Assembly: GCA_960531495.1 (NCBI GenBank) | Contig: OY482855.1 | Span: 7,922,026-7,986,025 of the forward strand | Reading direction: 5' to 3' | DNA length: 64,000 bases | Origin: Zeus faber | Taxonomy: Eukaryota > Chordata > Actinopteri > Zeiformes > Zeidae | Shown here: piece after piece, positions 45,842-57,225 of the stretch | Position numbering within the stretch: the first letter of the stretch is position 1 | Layout of the letters: each line of letters starts with the position of its first letter | The notes under the pieces: model-generated | Told to the model about the DNA's origin: nothing | The model's input: the letters and a program-made list of their open reading frames with translations, nothing else | Database searches by the model: none | Made by a program: the position numbers and the translations under genes

Positions 45842-47060
45842 CTATATTGATGGCGCTTCCCCCTTTCTCTGGATTGATCCTTGGGCCAACAGAATCTTCC
45901 AGAGCCCCTGGAGTATCAGGGGCAGACTCACCAGTTTCAGCATCATCTTCAGTCTCTCTCCCTTCCTCACATTGTTGCTGTAGCTCCTGGCTGGGCTGGA
46001 TCTGGCCTTCCTGAGGCAGCCAGTCCTGGATACGTCTGCATCCGGATCTTCCTCATGATATTCCCTCGCCTTGGCTGGGTGGTTTGTGCAATGGTTAAGG
46101 TGGTGCCAGGTGGTAATCCCTTCCAACTGGATAGCTGTTGGCGTTGCTCTGGTTACTTTGTATGGTCTATCTCTCCTGGGTTCGTTCCACCGTCTTCTGA
46201 ACACCCTCAGATGCCCTCAGATCACCAGGCTCCACCCCCTTGTTGGGTCCTCTGTTGGAATATGAGCTTATATATGGGTCGACCCGTGAGCATTTCATGC
46301 AGAGTTAGATGTGTCATTCTGTTAGCCTGCATGCGATATCTGATTAGTGCCAGCGGTAGTGCATCTACCCAATCAATGTTGCGCTTGAACAAATTTTGTT
46401 TATTTTTGCCTTGAGTGTCCCATTCACCATTTCCACCATTCCCTATGACTGAGGATGGTACACACAATCGAATCTTTGTTTGACATTCATCTGCTGTATC
46501 ACTTGTTTTACTGTTTTCTGAATAAGCGCTGAGCCATTCTCTGAGCTAATCTCTGTCAGAATACCAAACCTCGCCATGACTTCTCTCGACAAATATTTGA
46601 TCACACCAGACACACTCTGAACTTGTGATGGGACTGCTTCTACCCATCGGCTGAATCTATCAATGACTACTAACATGTACCTTTTCCCATTTACCTTCTT
46701 AATCATGTCTCCGTAGTCTAAGACCAGATGTCTGAATGATCCCCCAGGTGTAGGAATGTGTCCTGATGGGCTAGTGATCGTTTTTCTTACGTTGTTTTTT
46801 GCACATACCTCACATTCATTTAGTTGATTATCAACCATTGATTGCAAGTATGGTGAACAAAAACCTTGTTTTCTGATTTTTCTCACTACTTTCCCCCTTG
46901 CGCAATGGTCAAAACCATGCACATTAGTGATAAGAAGACCTAACAATGCCGTTAGTGCCAAAAACATCCCACCATGGGTTATCCATAACCCTGTTGCAGT
47001 GCATATAGCACCTCCTTTTATCAACATGTTTTTCTCATAAACTCCAGCTTTTTCTTGCAT
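45842..47060 (-). pseudogene. ERV integrase, broken
   Basis: 47060-46443 covers the zinc-binding domain (HGFDHC, then CEVC) and the core (LVLDYGDM, VVIDRFSRWVEA). At the place of the second catalytic Asp the frame reads SSENGS, with Glu instead of Asp. 46467-46222 continues the core after a stop (NWVDALPLAL-like stretch, LTGRPIY). 46204-45842 has the C-terminal domain (RRRWNEPRRDRPYKV, TTWHHLNHC). Integrase joins viral DNA to host DNA. This copy has at least two breaks and an altered active site. Confidence 0.85.
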
Positions 47061-48179
47061 GCAGACAACATCTTCTTCCCGTAGGCGCAGCCTCAGGCAT
47101 GGTCACTTTTGCCTAGACTGTCCTACTACTATTCTAGGCTATTTCGGCAGCCTCATCTGTTTACCTCTGGGACAAGCTGATTTCTTTCTCCAAGCCTACA
47201 CTGCTGCCTGGAGCGAGACCCCAAATCCCTGACAAGTTGAAGAGAAGACTTTGGCGATGCAGGGCTGGTGTCAAATGGAGACCAAGGAGGTGGAGATACA
47301 AACTATTTCTTCCCTCATTGTCATGGGGAATGTAAGGTCCCTGGCGAAAAAGATGGACGAGCTTGAAGCGCTGACGAGGACACAGCTGTAATATCGGGAA
47401 TGCAGTATTATGTGTTTCACCGAGACATGGCTGCAGAAACATATTCCGGACGCTAACACCACAGTCCCCAGCTTTCACATGGTCCGGGCTGACAGAGATT
47501 GCAGATGGAGTGGTAAGAAGAAAGGAGGGGGGATCGCTGTGTTTGTGAACAATGGATGGTGTAATCAAGATATGTTACTGTGAAGGAGTGTTTCTGTAGC
47601 CCAGACATCGAACTGTTGGACTGAGTTTTCGTCCATATTATCTGCCACTCCTTATCTGCCAAGGGAGATGCGCCCATCCTTATTGCTGTTTATATCCCAC
47701 CATCAGCGGTTACCGACGCGGCATGTGACGTCATCAACTCAGTCACTGCCAGACTACAAACAAAACACCTGAATGCATTCAAAGCCATGTCTGGAGACTT
47801 TAACCACACTTCTCTTTCTGCTACACTTTTCAAGAACTGGTCAACTGCCTTTATGAGCAGATCAGATCACAATAAGGTATTTCTGACCACCACCTACACA
47901 CCCATTGTTCAGCGGCAACCAGGGACCTCAAGGATTGTGAGGAGGTGGTCACAGGAAGCAAATGATACTGGTGTTTTGAGGCCACAGCCTGGGACGTACT
48001 CTGTGAGTCCTATGGAGATGACATCAACTCCAGCACTGACTGTATAGCAGAGTAGTCAAGTCAAGTCACACTTTATTTATAGAGCGCATTTCATACGAGG
48101 GCAACACAATGCGCTTTACAAAGAAATACAAAAAATGAAGAGAAAACATAGTTGTCAGCCGGTCATTACAAAAGAATGC

Positions 48180-50040
48180 CCCTGAAACAACAGCAACAAC
48201 AAATGCAACAACAAAGACAACAAAAACAACAATAAAAGCAACTCCAACCCCCGTGGCAGCAACAGAAAACAACAGCAGCAACAACAGCCACAGAAACAAC
48301 AGCAACGGCAGCAGCAACATCAACACCAGCAGCAGCAACAACAGCACATGCAAAGACGTCATCGGAAGCGGAGGTGGTAGCTCGAACCGGAACTGGAAAG
48401 GTCACTCAGGTGAGAGATGGTTAAGTCGAGGTATAAGGTTACCTTAAGTTGAGGTATAAGGTAAGTAAGGGGTTAAGTTAACATATAAAATTAGCAGAAG
48501 CAACGACAGCACCAGCAGCAGCAGCAACGACAACACCAGCAGTGACAATACCAGCAGCAGACAACAGCAGCAACAAAAACAGCAACAGCAGCAATAACAA
48601 TAGCAGCAACAGCGCACAAGCGAAGACGTCACCAGGACCGGAAGTGGTAGCTCTTACCGGAAATGGAAATTTCAACTGTGTGCACCATCTCATCTTAACC
48701 CAGTCAGGGTCCTAATTAGTGTCCCTAAGTTACAGGTCAAGTTTTCAATCAGACCTCGGGAGGGAGATCCTTTTGACTCTCCGAAAACACACCCTTCTTA
48801 GGATCCTCTAACTGTAATATCACAACAGAAACAACCACAGCAACAGAAATAGCAGCAGCAGCCACAGCAGCAGCAGCCACAGCAGCAACATCAACACCAG
48901 CAGTAACAACAGCAAAACCAAAGCAGGAACAACAACAGCAACGCACACACAAAGACCTCACTGGAACCGGAAAAGTCACTCAGGTTAGAGATGTGAGAGA
49001 TGTTGAGTTGAGATACAAAGTTAGAGATATTCAAATTAGGGAATATGGTTAGAGATGGTTAAGTTTAGGTATAAGTTTAGGGATTATGTTTAGGTATAAT
49101 GTTCGAGATGATTAGGTTAAGGAATAAGGTCAGAGATGGTTAAGTTTAGGTAAAAGGTTAGCAGCAGCAATGACAACATCAGTTAAGGTATAAGGTTAGC
49201 AGCACCAACAACACCAGCAGCAATAACAACACTAGCAGCTACTATACCAGCAGCAACAACAGCAGCAGCAACAGTGCACAAGCGAAGACGTCACCGGAAC
49301 CGGAAGTGGGAGCTTTCACCGGAACCAGAAATCTCATCTGTATTGAGTCAACAGTTCTCAGGGGAGCAACGCACAGCAATGACATCACTGGAATTGGAAG
49401 TGGCAGCCCTCACCAGACACTGAGATTTCAACTGTGAGCATCATCTCATCTTAATCGACTCACGGTGGATGATTAAGTTTAGATATAAGGTTAGCAGCAG
49501 CAATGACAATACCAGCAGCGACAATACCAGCAGAAACAATAGCAGCAACAGAAAACAGCAGCAGCAATAGTAGGAGCAACAGCAACAGCGCACAAGCGAA
49601 GACGTCACCGGAACCGGAATTGGTAGCTCTCACCGGAACCAGAAATCTCCTCATCTGCATTGAGTCAACATTGTGTACCATCTCATCTCAACAAAGTAAT
49701 GCACAGAAAAGACGTCACCGGAAGCGGAAGTGATAGCCCTCGCCGGAAACGGAAATTTCAATTGTGTGCACCATCTCATCTTAAGCCAGTCACAGTCCTT
49801 TAATTAGCATCTCTAAATTACGGGTCAAGTTTTTCATTTTAACCTCGGGAGGGAGATCCTTTTGACTATCTCTCTGAAAACACATCCTTCTTATGATCCT
49901 CTCACTATAATATCACAACAGAAACAACAACAGCAACAGAAATAGCAGCAGCAGCCACAAAACAACAACAGCAGCAGCAACATCAACTCCACCAGCAGCA
50001 GCAACAACAAACAGACAGACAGACGGACAGACAGACGTCA
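48180..50040 (-). repeat. Tandem array of CAG/CAA-rich units with GACGTC-CCGGAAG motifs
   Basis: Units of roughly 270-340 bp each combine a CAG/CAA-rich tract with the plus-strand word GACGTCACCGGAACCGGAAG or close variants. Starts are at 48355, 48625, 48954 (variant), 49288, 49381 (variant), 49601 and 49711. Shared text such as TGTGCACCATCTCATCTT follows several units. The word resembles the 5' end of the same LINE (54118-54136) in the same orientation. Poly-Ala/Val/Leu frames here are repeat artefacts. Confidence 0.85.
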
Positions 50041-50045
50041 GTCAG

Positions 50046-51312
50046 TTAGTCAGTCATAGACTGTAGCAAACAGATACAGTCTATGACTGTTTTTAACCTG
50101 CTTTTAAAAGTATTCAGTGTTGGGGCCTCTCTCAGGTCCCTCGGTAGGGTGTTCCATTTACTTGGGGCACAGACACAGAAGACAGCTTCTCCTGCTTTAG
50201 ATTTGATAAGAGGGATAATTAAAAGACCACTGCCTGTGGACCTGAGAGTTCTTGCTGGTTCGTGTATAATTAGCATTTATTTTATGAACAGGTGTGATAT
50301 GTTCAAATTTTTTTGTCCCAGTCAGAATGCGTGCAGCTGCATTTTGGATTAACTGTAGCCACTGCACAGCTGATTTCGGGAGGCCGGTAATTAGACCATT
50401 ACAGTATTTCAATCTACTCGTTATGAATGCATTGATTAATTTTTAGGAGTCTGCTTTTGACAGGAAGCCTCTTAATTTTAAAATGTTTTTTAGATGGTAG
50501 AAGGCTGATTTTGTGATTCGATTTATATGGCTCTTAAAATTTTGAGCACCGTCTATGATTACACCCAGATTTTTGGCTTCATTCTTGTTCTCCAGGGACA
50601 GAGAATTAAGATTAGTTGCAATTTTCTGTCTTTGAGCCTTTGCACCAAAGATGAGTATTTCTGTTTTGTCTTTCTTCAGTTGTAAAAAGATATTTGACAT
50701 CCATGCTTCAATATCATTAATACACTGAGTGAGGGAGTGTATGGGGAGTTGGTCATCAGGAGATAGGGATATGTGCAGTTGTGAATCATCTGCATAATTA
50801 TTGTAATTTATTTTGTGTTTCTTTACAATATGTGCAAGTGGAAGCATATAGAGGTTGAACAATAATGGTCCCAGAATTGAACCTTGGGGCACTTCACATA
50901 CAATATACAAAAATGGGTCGGCCAGATAGGCCGACCCATTTTTGTAATCTTGCTAATAAAATCTGACGGTCAACAGTGTCGGAGCAGCACTGAGATCCAG
51001 GAGCAGAAGAATAGATCGTTTTTTTGCATCAGTGTTTATGTGTAGATCGTTCAGAACTTTAATAAGTTCTGTTTCTGTGCTATGATGAGGTCAAAAGCCA
51101 GATTGATAGGTGTCTAAAAGGCTGCTTGAGGTTAGATAGTTGTTAAGCTGAAGGTAAACTGTTTTTTCAAGTATTTTGCTGAGGAACGGCAGGTTGGAAA
51201 TGGGCCTGTGGTTGGCTATAACTGTTGCATCGAGATTGCTCTTCTTCAGGAGTGGTTTAATGACAGCTGTTTTAAAATGCTGTAGGAAATATACCTGACT
51301 GGAGACAGCCAT
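50046..51312 (-). pseudogene. Reverse transcriptase remnant of the minus-strand LINE
   Basis: 51312-51091 has FKTAVIKPLLKKSNLD and NHRPISNLPFLSKILEK (fingers). 50910-50443 has VPQGSILGPLLFNLY (motif B) and NNYADDSQLHI (motif C, both Asp kept). 50412-50046 has the C-terminal stretch with ARTLRSTGSGLL and SKWNTLPRDLREAP. Motif A, between 51090 and 50940, is disrupted. Confidence 0.85.
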
Positions 51313-52099
51313 TTTAATTTCCTAATACCTCATGTGCTAGGCAATTAAAAACTGTTTTAAAAAATGTGGTAGGGAGGGGGTCCATGCAGCAGGTGGAGGA
51401 CCTGAGCTGACCAACAGTATCGTCCACTCTTTTATGTCTAAGGGGACAAAATGAGACATGGCAGCAGTCATATTACTGGGAAACTGAAGGGTAGGTTCAT
51501 TTCTGGATGTTAAGGCACTAATATTCTATCTGATAGCTTCAATTTTGTTACCAAAGAATGTCGCGAAAGCCTCACATTTTTCAGTGGAGAGCATCTATGA
51601 AGGGGTTGTAGATGGTGGATTAATAAGTCGATCATTGAAGAAGGGGACTTTACTTTTGGGGTTTTCATTAATGATTTTAGAGAAGAAAGACTGTCTGGCC
51701 TGTTTAGTTTCTATATAGTATCGATTGAGTCTATCCTTGTATATTTCATGATGAACCTGAAGATTTTCCTTTCTCCATTTTCGTTCTGCCTGGCGACACT
51801 CTCTTTTAAGTTGCCTAATAACTGGTCCATTTCTCCAGGGGGATTTTTGTTTATCTATGTTTTTAGTTTTAACAGGTGCAATCTTATCAATGATATTTTA
51901 TATTTTGGGGTTGAAGTTGTTCACAGGATCCTCAGTTGATGATGCCTTGAACAGTGGTAACTCATTGACAATTCTCTTCAAGGTTTCAATGGTATTATTT
52001 TTTGTGACATATTTTTCAATTGTTAACCCCTCTGTTGTACAGGAAGAGCAGACACATCAAAGAAAATGTAACAGTGTTATGAAATAGCAACATCTATGA

Positions 52100-52854
52100 C
52101 ATAGGTTACAATGATATTTAGTCCTTTTGATATGACTAAGTCCAGAGTATGCCCCTTATTGTGGGTGGGTCCAGAAACATGAGTGAGGTCAAATGCCTCC
52201 AATAGGCTAATGAAGTGTTGAGCATCTGGGTCTGTTTGATTGTCAAAATGAATATTAAAATCACCTGAGATAATTACACAATCATAATCAGTGGAGACCT
52301 TGGACAGCAGCTCAGAAAATTCGTCAAGAAAGACAAATTTAGATTTTGGGGGCCGATAGACAGCGATGATTAAAATCCGGGCACTGCAGTTTATAGATAT
52401 AGCAAGGTATTCAAAAGACCTGAATTCTCAGAGGAGGATTTCCTTCCAGGTATGGATATCAGAAAACAGCAGCAATTCCATCGCCTCTCTGGTCAGCTCT
52501 AGTGGTTTGGATGAACTTGAAATTGGGAGGTGCTGTCTCAATGAGTGCGACTGAACCATTTCTATCCATCCAGGTCTCAGTTAATAGAGCAAAATCCAGT
52601 TTATGAGCACTTATAAGCTCATTAGCTAAAAATGACTTGTTAGTTAGTGACCTTACGTTTAATAGAGACATTTTTATTGTTATAGGTGCATGGGTTTGCG
52701 GGGTACTGAGAGTTTGAGTCCGAACCGATAGTAAATTGTTAAGATTCCTGTATGTTACAGGGAAGTTACGTAATTTCGGTCTATGGTTTATAAGTACAGG
52801 AATTTGTAAAGCAGAGTGACTGTCATTAATGTCAGAGTGGATCGGACTCACCAA
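52100..52854 (-). pseudogene. Endonuclease remnant of the minus-strand LINE
   Basis: 52854-52459 includes SLLNVRSLTNKSFLANELI and LLTETWMD (catalytic Glu). After a frame change, about 52290-52120 has SGDFNIHFDNQ and a GHTLDLV pattern, the Asp/Asn and Asp motifs of APE-type endonucleases. Confidence 0.8.
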
Positions 52855-52899
52855 ACATCAGCAATGAGAAGATTTCAGCGTAAGTTCCATATTCAAGGC

Positions 52900-53942
52900 G
52901 AGGAGGCGTGATCCGTGAAAGTTTGGATGAACTCCATCATGTCTGAAGACGTTTGGACAGTTCAAGAAGGTGCCGAAGTTGTCCACAAACAATACGTTGA
53001 AGGAGCAGCATTATCCCTTGAGCCATGTGTGTAGCTAAAGGACACACGTGAATTTTGCATCTCCAAAGCTGGGACAGGGCAGCGGGCCGGAGACGATGAA
53101 CCGGCGGTCCGACTGTAGAAGACTGTCAATAAGCTTCGTAAATTTTTATTCAAGTGTCTCAGATTGTTTGTTCCTGAGATTATCGGTTCCGACATGGATG
53201 AGAACTGTGGAGGGAAAACGGTCCAAGTCAGTGCCGCAGGGCATCCCCGATGGGCAGAGATCGCACTGCAGGAGCCGAGGTGGCGCTCTGCGGTGTTGAA
53301 AACAGCGGGGCCTGCTGAGGCGGAGGAGCCACCAACTGGCTCGGGAGCGGAGGCCCGGGCAGGCGATGGATAGTCTGGCGGCAGTGGGAACGAGGCTGGT
53401 GGCGGTAGAGACCATCTTAGTGCCCTCGATGCTACGGTGGACTGTGCCCCCCCCCCCCCCCCCCCAAAGGAGGGAATTCCTGCATATCTCTGTCATCGAC
53501 TGTGGGCTCCAGGGCTTGGAATCTGTTCTCCAGCCAGAGAGTCTCCGGCATAGAGCGGCACAAGGAGCGCACACTTGTCACCAGGGTCCAAGGCTCTGGG
53601 ATGGAGCAGGTCCGGGACTTGGGCCATGGCTCCTCTGTCATAGCCGGCGGGGCGTCAGATGGATCCGTCTCACCCGCAGTGAGAATGGATCCGGTCCATG
53701 GGAGAGTGGAGTCTCTCCCATGGACCGATAACAGCAGAGGACATGGAGCAGGAGATGTGCTTCGCCTGAGCGCTAGCAATGGAGGTCAGACGCACAAACA
53801 GTTCATCCTTCTTCTTCACATCCTCATGCAGGCTGTGGATGTCTTTGAAGACCGACTTCTCTAGAGTGCTGGGTCTGTCGACCAGGCGCAGACAGTTCCC
53901 ACAATCCGTGGAGGTAGGCATCAATGCCGGCATAGTTTGCAA
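52900..53942 (-). pseudogene. LINE ORF1 remnant with esterase-like (SGNH-type) features
   Basis: Several frames. 53942-53670 has a coiled-coil-like charged stretch. About 53220-53165 has PSTVLIHVGTDNLRNK, resembling the VIHVGTND block of SGNH/GDSL esterases. About 52960-52900 has an FRHDGVHPN.HGSRLL-like pattern, matching the DG.HP catalytic Asp/His block. Esterase-like ORF1 proteins are known in some CR1/L2-type LINEs. A C17 run (53447-53463) and multiple frameshifts break it. Confidence 0.6.
53447..53463. repeat. Poly-C tract
   Basis: About 17-20 consecutive C within the ORF1 region of the minus-strand LINE (Gly run on the minus strand). A likely site of length instability. Confidence 0.85.
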
Positions 53943-54190
53943 TATGCTAGGCTAACAGGCTAGCTAGCATAAGCCGAGTGCTAGCCAAGCCAGAGTCCAT
54001 GTTCCAAAATCCGAAAAGACAGTTCAGGCGAGGGTTAAAGCCAGGAAAGAGTAGCGATATCATAGTGCAAATAATCATAAATCCGTAATCCAATATCAGG
54101 TAGCGCAACCACAAAAGACGTTACCTGAACCGGAAGTGAACTGCCTTAGCCGTTTCCCAAAGTAAGGATGGTGATATTTCTGGGTAGTCA

Positions 54191-55560
54191 TTCAGTTAAA
54201 TGAAGGAACTACATCAATTTATGTAAAGATAACACCATCCCCAACAGGAAAGTGCGATGTTTCGGCAATAACATGCCCTGGATCACCAGCGACATAAAGA
54301 GCTGCTGAATAAGAAGAAGAGAGCCTTCAGGGACGGGGACAGGGAATTTCTGAGGAGTGTGCAGAAGGAGCTGAAAGTGAGACTAAGGGAGAGCAAGGAG
54401 GCATACAGGCAGTAGCTGGAAAGCAAGCTCCAGCAAAACAACATGCGGGATGTATGATCAGGAATGAAAAATAGACAGGTTCAAGGTGAAGGGGGATCAG
54501 GCTGAGGGAAGCCTGGACAGAGCCAATGAGTTGAACTTGTTCTTCAACAGGTCTAGCACAGGACCCTCAGCTGCCTTCTCCCCTACCCCCAGCCACACAG
54601 ACTCCACACCCTCCCTGACCCCACAGCCGCTTCCCTCTCACACCTCCCTGGTGATCAAGATCCTGGACTGACACTGTACCTCCCCTCACCCCCAAACCTC
54701 CACCATGGACTTCAATACAGCCCCATTAACACCCCTCCCCCTCCCCCCAATGTCAAGAATCAAAGAGTCCCCCTCTACCACCCACCTATCTGTTTCCTGA
54801 AGTCAGGTGAAGAGGCAGCTGGAGAGACTACACCAGAACAAGGCTGCGGATCCAGATTGTATCAGCCCCAGGGTCCTGAAGGTCTGCGCGGACCAGCTAT
54901 GTGTCAAATAGCTACTTTGACCCAGAGCTACAGCACCTCTTGAACCTCACCCTGAGCTAGGGGAAGGTTCCAGTGCTGGGGAAGACATCCTGCCGAAGCC
55001 AAAGAAGTCCTCTCCATCTGCTCTCAATGACTACAGAGCGGTTGCCTTAACATCACACATCATGAAAGTCCTGGAGAGACTGATATTGGTATTGATATCT
55101 CCCACCTCAGGTGAGCACCTCTCTGGACCCCCTGCAGTTTTCCTACCGCCCCAAGGTTGGAGTTGAAGATGTCATCATCTACCTGCTTCAGCGAGCCCAC
55201 TCTCACCTGAACAATGCAGGCAGCACTCTGAGGATCATATTATTTTATTTCTCCAGTGTTTTCAACACGATCCAGCCTGCACTGCTGCGAGATAAGCCTC
55301 GTGGATTATTTACTACAGACCACAGTTTGTGTGGTTTAGGGAATGCGTGTCTGAGCGGGTGGTTAGCAACACAGGAGCACAGGAGCAGTAGACTGTACTT
55401 TCACCTGTTCCCCTCACCCTGTATACCTCAAACATTAAATACAACTCAGAGTCAAGTCATCTGCAGAAATATTTTGGATGACTCTGCAGTTGTGGGGTGT
55501 ATTGAGGTGTCTTGGAATGTGTGGCGTCCCAAACAGCCCCATCGTATAAGAAAATTACTA
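54191..55560 (+). pseudogene. Linker and reverse transcriptase remnants of the interrupted LINE
   Basis: Pieces in order: a basic linker (54240-54420), KVPVLGKTSC (about 54964-54990), ALNDY.AVALTSHIMKVLERL-like words (55020-55085), VSTSLDPLQFSYRPK (55111-) and a motif A with F..SSVFNTIQPALL, where the catalytic Asp is lost. LDDSAVVGCIE marks motif C (about 55470-55505, DD kept). Stops are frequent and motif B is deleted. Confidence 0.75.
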
Positions 55561-55898
55561 AGAGACAGTGCCAGGGGTCCTGAGAGAGAGAGCACATCAC
55601 CAGGGGTCCTGGTGAGAAGGGAAGTGAAATGTGACCTGTGACCTATGTAGGGGAACCAAATGGTAAATGTTGTCTTTGGGCCAGTATAAAAGACCCATGC
55701 GAGTTGCATTCGACAGAGAATGCTTCTGGCTTGGTTCTCTCCTGGACTTCCTAGGTAAAGTCTGGTCTGATGCTGTTCTTCTGTAATAAATCTATTATTT
55801 TACTCAAGTCAGCGTCAGCGGTCTCTCCTTCTTCATCAACACATCAAATTCATCAAGAAACTACAGTATCATTGGATGTATATACACAAGTGACATAT

Positions 55899-55899
<1 letters not shown>

Positions 55900-55974
<75 letters not shown>

Positions 55975-56028
55975 GTATATATATGTATATATATGTATAT
56001 ATATATGTATATATGTGTATATATATAA
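55900..56028. repeat. AT/GTATAT microsatellite
   Basis: About 60 AT dinucleotides with GTAT interruptions in the right half. It directly precedes a perfect inverted repeat at 56032-56114. Confidence 0.97.
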
Positions 56029-56031
56029 TTG

Positions 56032-56114
56032 ATGACATACATACCAAAACACACATAGTTTACAAAAACAACTGGTGTTTTTGTAAACTATGTGTGTTTT
56101 GGTATGTATGTCAT
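56032..56114. repeat. Perfect 39-bp inverted repeat
   Basis: Arms 56032-56070 and 56076-56114 are exactly complementary, with a 5-base loop ACTGG. It sits in the 3' UTR of the plus-strand LINE between the AT repeat and the terminal AATTTCCC...GATAAAG words. Confidence 0.97.
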
Positions 56115-56169
56115 TGCTGCTGCAACACCTGAATTTCCCTTTGGGATTGATAAAGTACCTTTATCTTAT

Positions 56170-56420
56170 TATTGCCACTTGTTTAGGAAGTAGCAATGCT
56201 GACATTAATTCCACAATCTGATCAGAATGCATTATGGGGCACCCATCTGTTTTCTTAAATCCCCTAATTTTCCATACTACTTCTAAGAAATGACACACCA
56301 TGTGCATATGCAGAATCTGTGTATACTTTTATCGTTTTTCTGTTCCTTATCAGCAGGCAGCTTTAAGAGCTCTCAACTCAGCTAACTGTGCTGAACATGG
56401 CTGTTTAAAATGAGAGCTTT
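56170..56420 (-). pseudogene. ERV RNase H fragment
   Basis: On the minus strand near 56320-56290 the frame reads VYTDSAYAHGV, the conserved Asp-containing motif of retroviral RNase H, with a VELMSALLLPKQVAII-like stretch just before the LINE boundary at 56166. Stops are present. The continuation of the domain is found beyond the LINE near 47160. Confidence 0.65.
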
Positions 56421-57225
56421 GAATAACAGCAAATGTTTTGTCTGGGTTCTGTCTCTACTGCAAACTCTGCATGGTTTCCCAAATGATCTTTGTAGTAAGA
56501 TCCATCCACAAACTATGGGTATTGACAATAGATCTGGTCTCAATTTGGTACAGGTCAGGAAGTCAGCTACATATCATAGGCGTTCCTTCAAAATCATGCA
56601 GAATTCTTTCTGCTGGATTTACTGTGGAACACATTTATATGGGGACATCTGGAAACGTTAGTAATGCCAAATGTTCCAACAACCCTGAGTTTGTCAATAC
56701 AGACTCTCCTTGTTTAATTTGTTAGTGACTTTGTGATGCGTGAAAATAGCTTACCGAGTATCCCATTGAAATGGTTCGAGGCCTAGTCTTAAGCATACTT
56801 TAACGCAGCTTATCCCTGGTTACAAGGCGGATAGCCTTGTGCTACTGCATCCAACTTTGAGCTGTAGTATGTTATAGGTTGTTTTCACCTCCCATTACAT
56901 GATTCCTGTATTAGCACTGCTGATGTTTACCCCTGACTTATATTTGACACAGACAATAGGAATGGTTCTGTGTAGTTGCTAAGGCACTTGCTCCCTGCAT
57001 CTCTTAATAATGCCGTAAAATGCTACCGCCCCATCCTTATTCCATGTCAATTAGGCTTGTATGTTTCTTATTCCTGCAGCCTTCATAATTTTCTCTCAAT
57101 GAGGCGGTCTTTAGGGCATAGTGCTCTATTCAATCTGAGCTAAACCCTGGAGGAATGTCATAATTTCTCATATGTGTGGCTGAGGTACTTTACTGATCCA
57201 TTCCAGCTGGCTAGGTGCTATTATT
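56421..57225. other. Decayed ERV pol sequence, no open frame
   Basis: Lies between the RT and RNase H remnants of the ERV. It should hold the RT connection domain, but no motif can be read with confidence. Confidence 0.4.

Larger units (their letters stand above)
48059..54183 (-). mobile_element. Minus-strand LINE with 7-bp target-site duplication, nested in the other LINE
   Basis: Flanked by GTAGTCA at 48052-48058 and 54184-54190; joining the flanks restores the interrupted LINE. Read from 54183 leftwards it has a 5' UTR with CACTTCCGGTTCAGGTAACG, an ORF1 region (about 53942-52900), an endonuclease (52750-52100), an RT (51312-50443), a C-terminal part (50412-50046), an unusually long tandem-repeat region (50040-48180) and a 3' end at GCGCATTTCATACG / CTTTATTTATAGAGCGC with a GACTT tail. 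All ORFs are broken. Confidence 0.85.
47165..56165 (+). mobile_element. LINE inserted in the ERV, itself interrupted
   Basis: Left part 47165-48058: endonuclease pieces (NVRSLAKKMDELEAL, FTETWLQKHIPD, GKKKGGGIAVFVNN, then SGDFNHTSL after frameshifts). Right part 54184-56165: linker, RT and 3' end (GAATTTCCCTTTGGGATTGATAAAGTACC at about 56129-56157 in pieces). It lies in the ERV RNase H region: ERV coding resumes at 56166 on one side and at about 47160 on the other. The minus-strand LINE 48059-54183 splits it. It is a defective non-LTR element of the Jockey-superfamily type common in fish; the clade was not fixed. Confidence 0.8.

Noticed and set aside
48066-48979. Long Val/Ala/Leu/Cys-rich minus-strand frames resembling membrane proteins
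   Set aside because: They are translations of the CAG/CAA-rich tandem array and show only repeat composition.
50020-50060. CRE-like GACGTC at 50036 as a further array unit
   Set aside because: It lies in a CAGACAGA run without the adjoining CCGGAAG block, so it was not counted.
55770-56132. Tyr/Ile-rich frames on both strands
   Set aside because: They are produced by the AT repeat at 55900-56028 and the adjoining hairpin.
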